6,417 nucleotides of DNA from Bacteroidota bacterium (lineage in GTDB: Bacteria > Bacteroidota > Bacteroidia > 2-12-FULL-35-15): contig JAIOQD010000474.1 in the NCBI GenBank assembly GCA_021413595.1, positions 1 to 6,417 of the forward strand, read 5' to 3'. Under the pieces are notes generated by a model. That model was not told the DNA's origin and did not search any database. It worked only from the letters and a program-made list of their open reading frames with translations. Position 1 is the first letter of the stretch, and the number at the start of each line of letters is the position of its first letter. Below, piece by piece: positions 6,391-6,417 of the stretch. The translations under genes were made by a program, and so were the position numbers.

Positions 6391-6417
6391 GACTTCGTAG
6401 CTCAACTGGATAGAGTG
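6391..6417 (+). tRNA. tRNA gene, 5' fragment cut by window edge (isotype not determined, Arg-like D-arm)
   Basis: The first 27 nt fit the tRNA pattern: acceptor strand GACTTCG, then T8 A9, D-stem GCTC, a D-loop containing the conserved A and GG (AACTGGATA), and D-stem partner GAGT with one G-T wobble. The anticodon lies beyond the window. The loop AACTGGATAGAG is common in bacterial tRNA-Arg, so Arg is my guess, not a determination. Confidence 0.85.

Overview
The window looks like ordinary chromosomal DNA of an AT-rich member of the Bacteroidota. Three things support this: a gene for PorZ, a type IX secretion system (T9SS) component essentially restricted to that phylum; the Bacteroidota -7 promoter motif TAnnTTTG in front of porZ and of the tRNA gene; and AT-rich intergenic gaps filled with short repeats. 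I cannot name the genus.

Layout, left to right. (1) Positions 1-738, plus strand: the C-terminal two thirds of an RlmI-type 23S rRNA cytosine methyltransferase, cut by the window edge. (2) Positions 739-837: a GC-rich pair of inverted, REP-like repeats. (3) Positions 838-2929, plus strand: a polytopic membrane protein resembling the eukaryotic TMTC O-mannosyltransferases (GT-C fold plus C-terminal TPRs). It is split by a frameshift near 2515-2529, and the remaining TPRs lie in the next frame up to 2929. (4) Positions 2930-3053: the convergent gap, with an 8-bp tandem repeat. (5) Positions 3054-3782, minus strand: recO, whose only good start is a TTG inside an intergenic repeat. (6) Positions 3783-3889: a gap with direct and inverted copies of a 7-bp repeat. 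(7) Positions 3890-6217, minus strand: porZ, full length, with signal peptide, beta-propeller blades and a T9SS C-terminal domain. (8) Positions 6218-6390: a gap with the porZ promoter, a 16-bp tandem duplication and a tRNA promoter. (9) Positions 6391-6417: the 5' end of a tRNA gene.

The minus-strand pair porZ-recO is probably one transcription unit: there is a 107-bp gap and no recognisable recO promoter. The plus-strand genes converge on it. The gene products act in separate processes: rRNA modification, possible protein glycosylation, recombination repair and T9SS cell-surface attachment. I see no new multi-gene system, CRISPR array, insertion sequence or prophage. The most interesting points are the clean frameshift in the TMTC-like gene, the recO start lying in a repeat, and a different short repeat in every intergenic gap.
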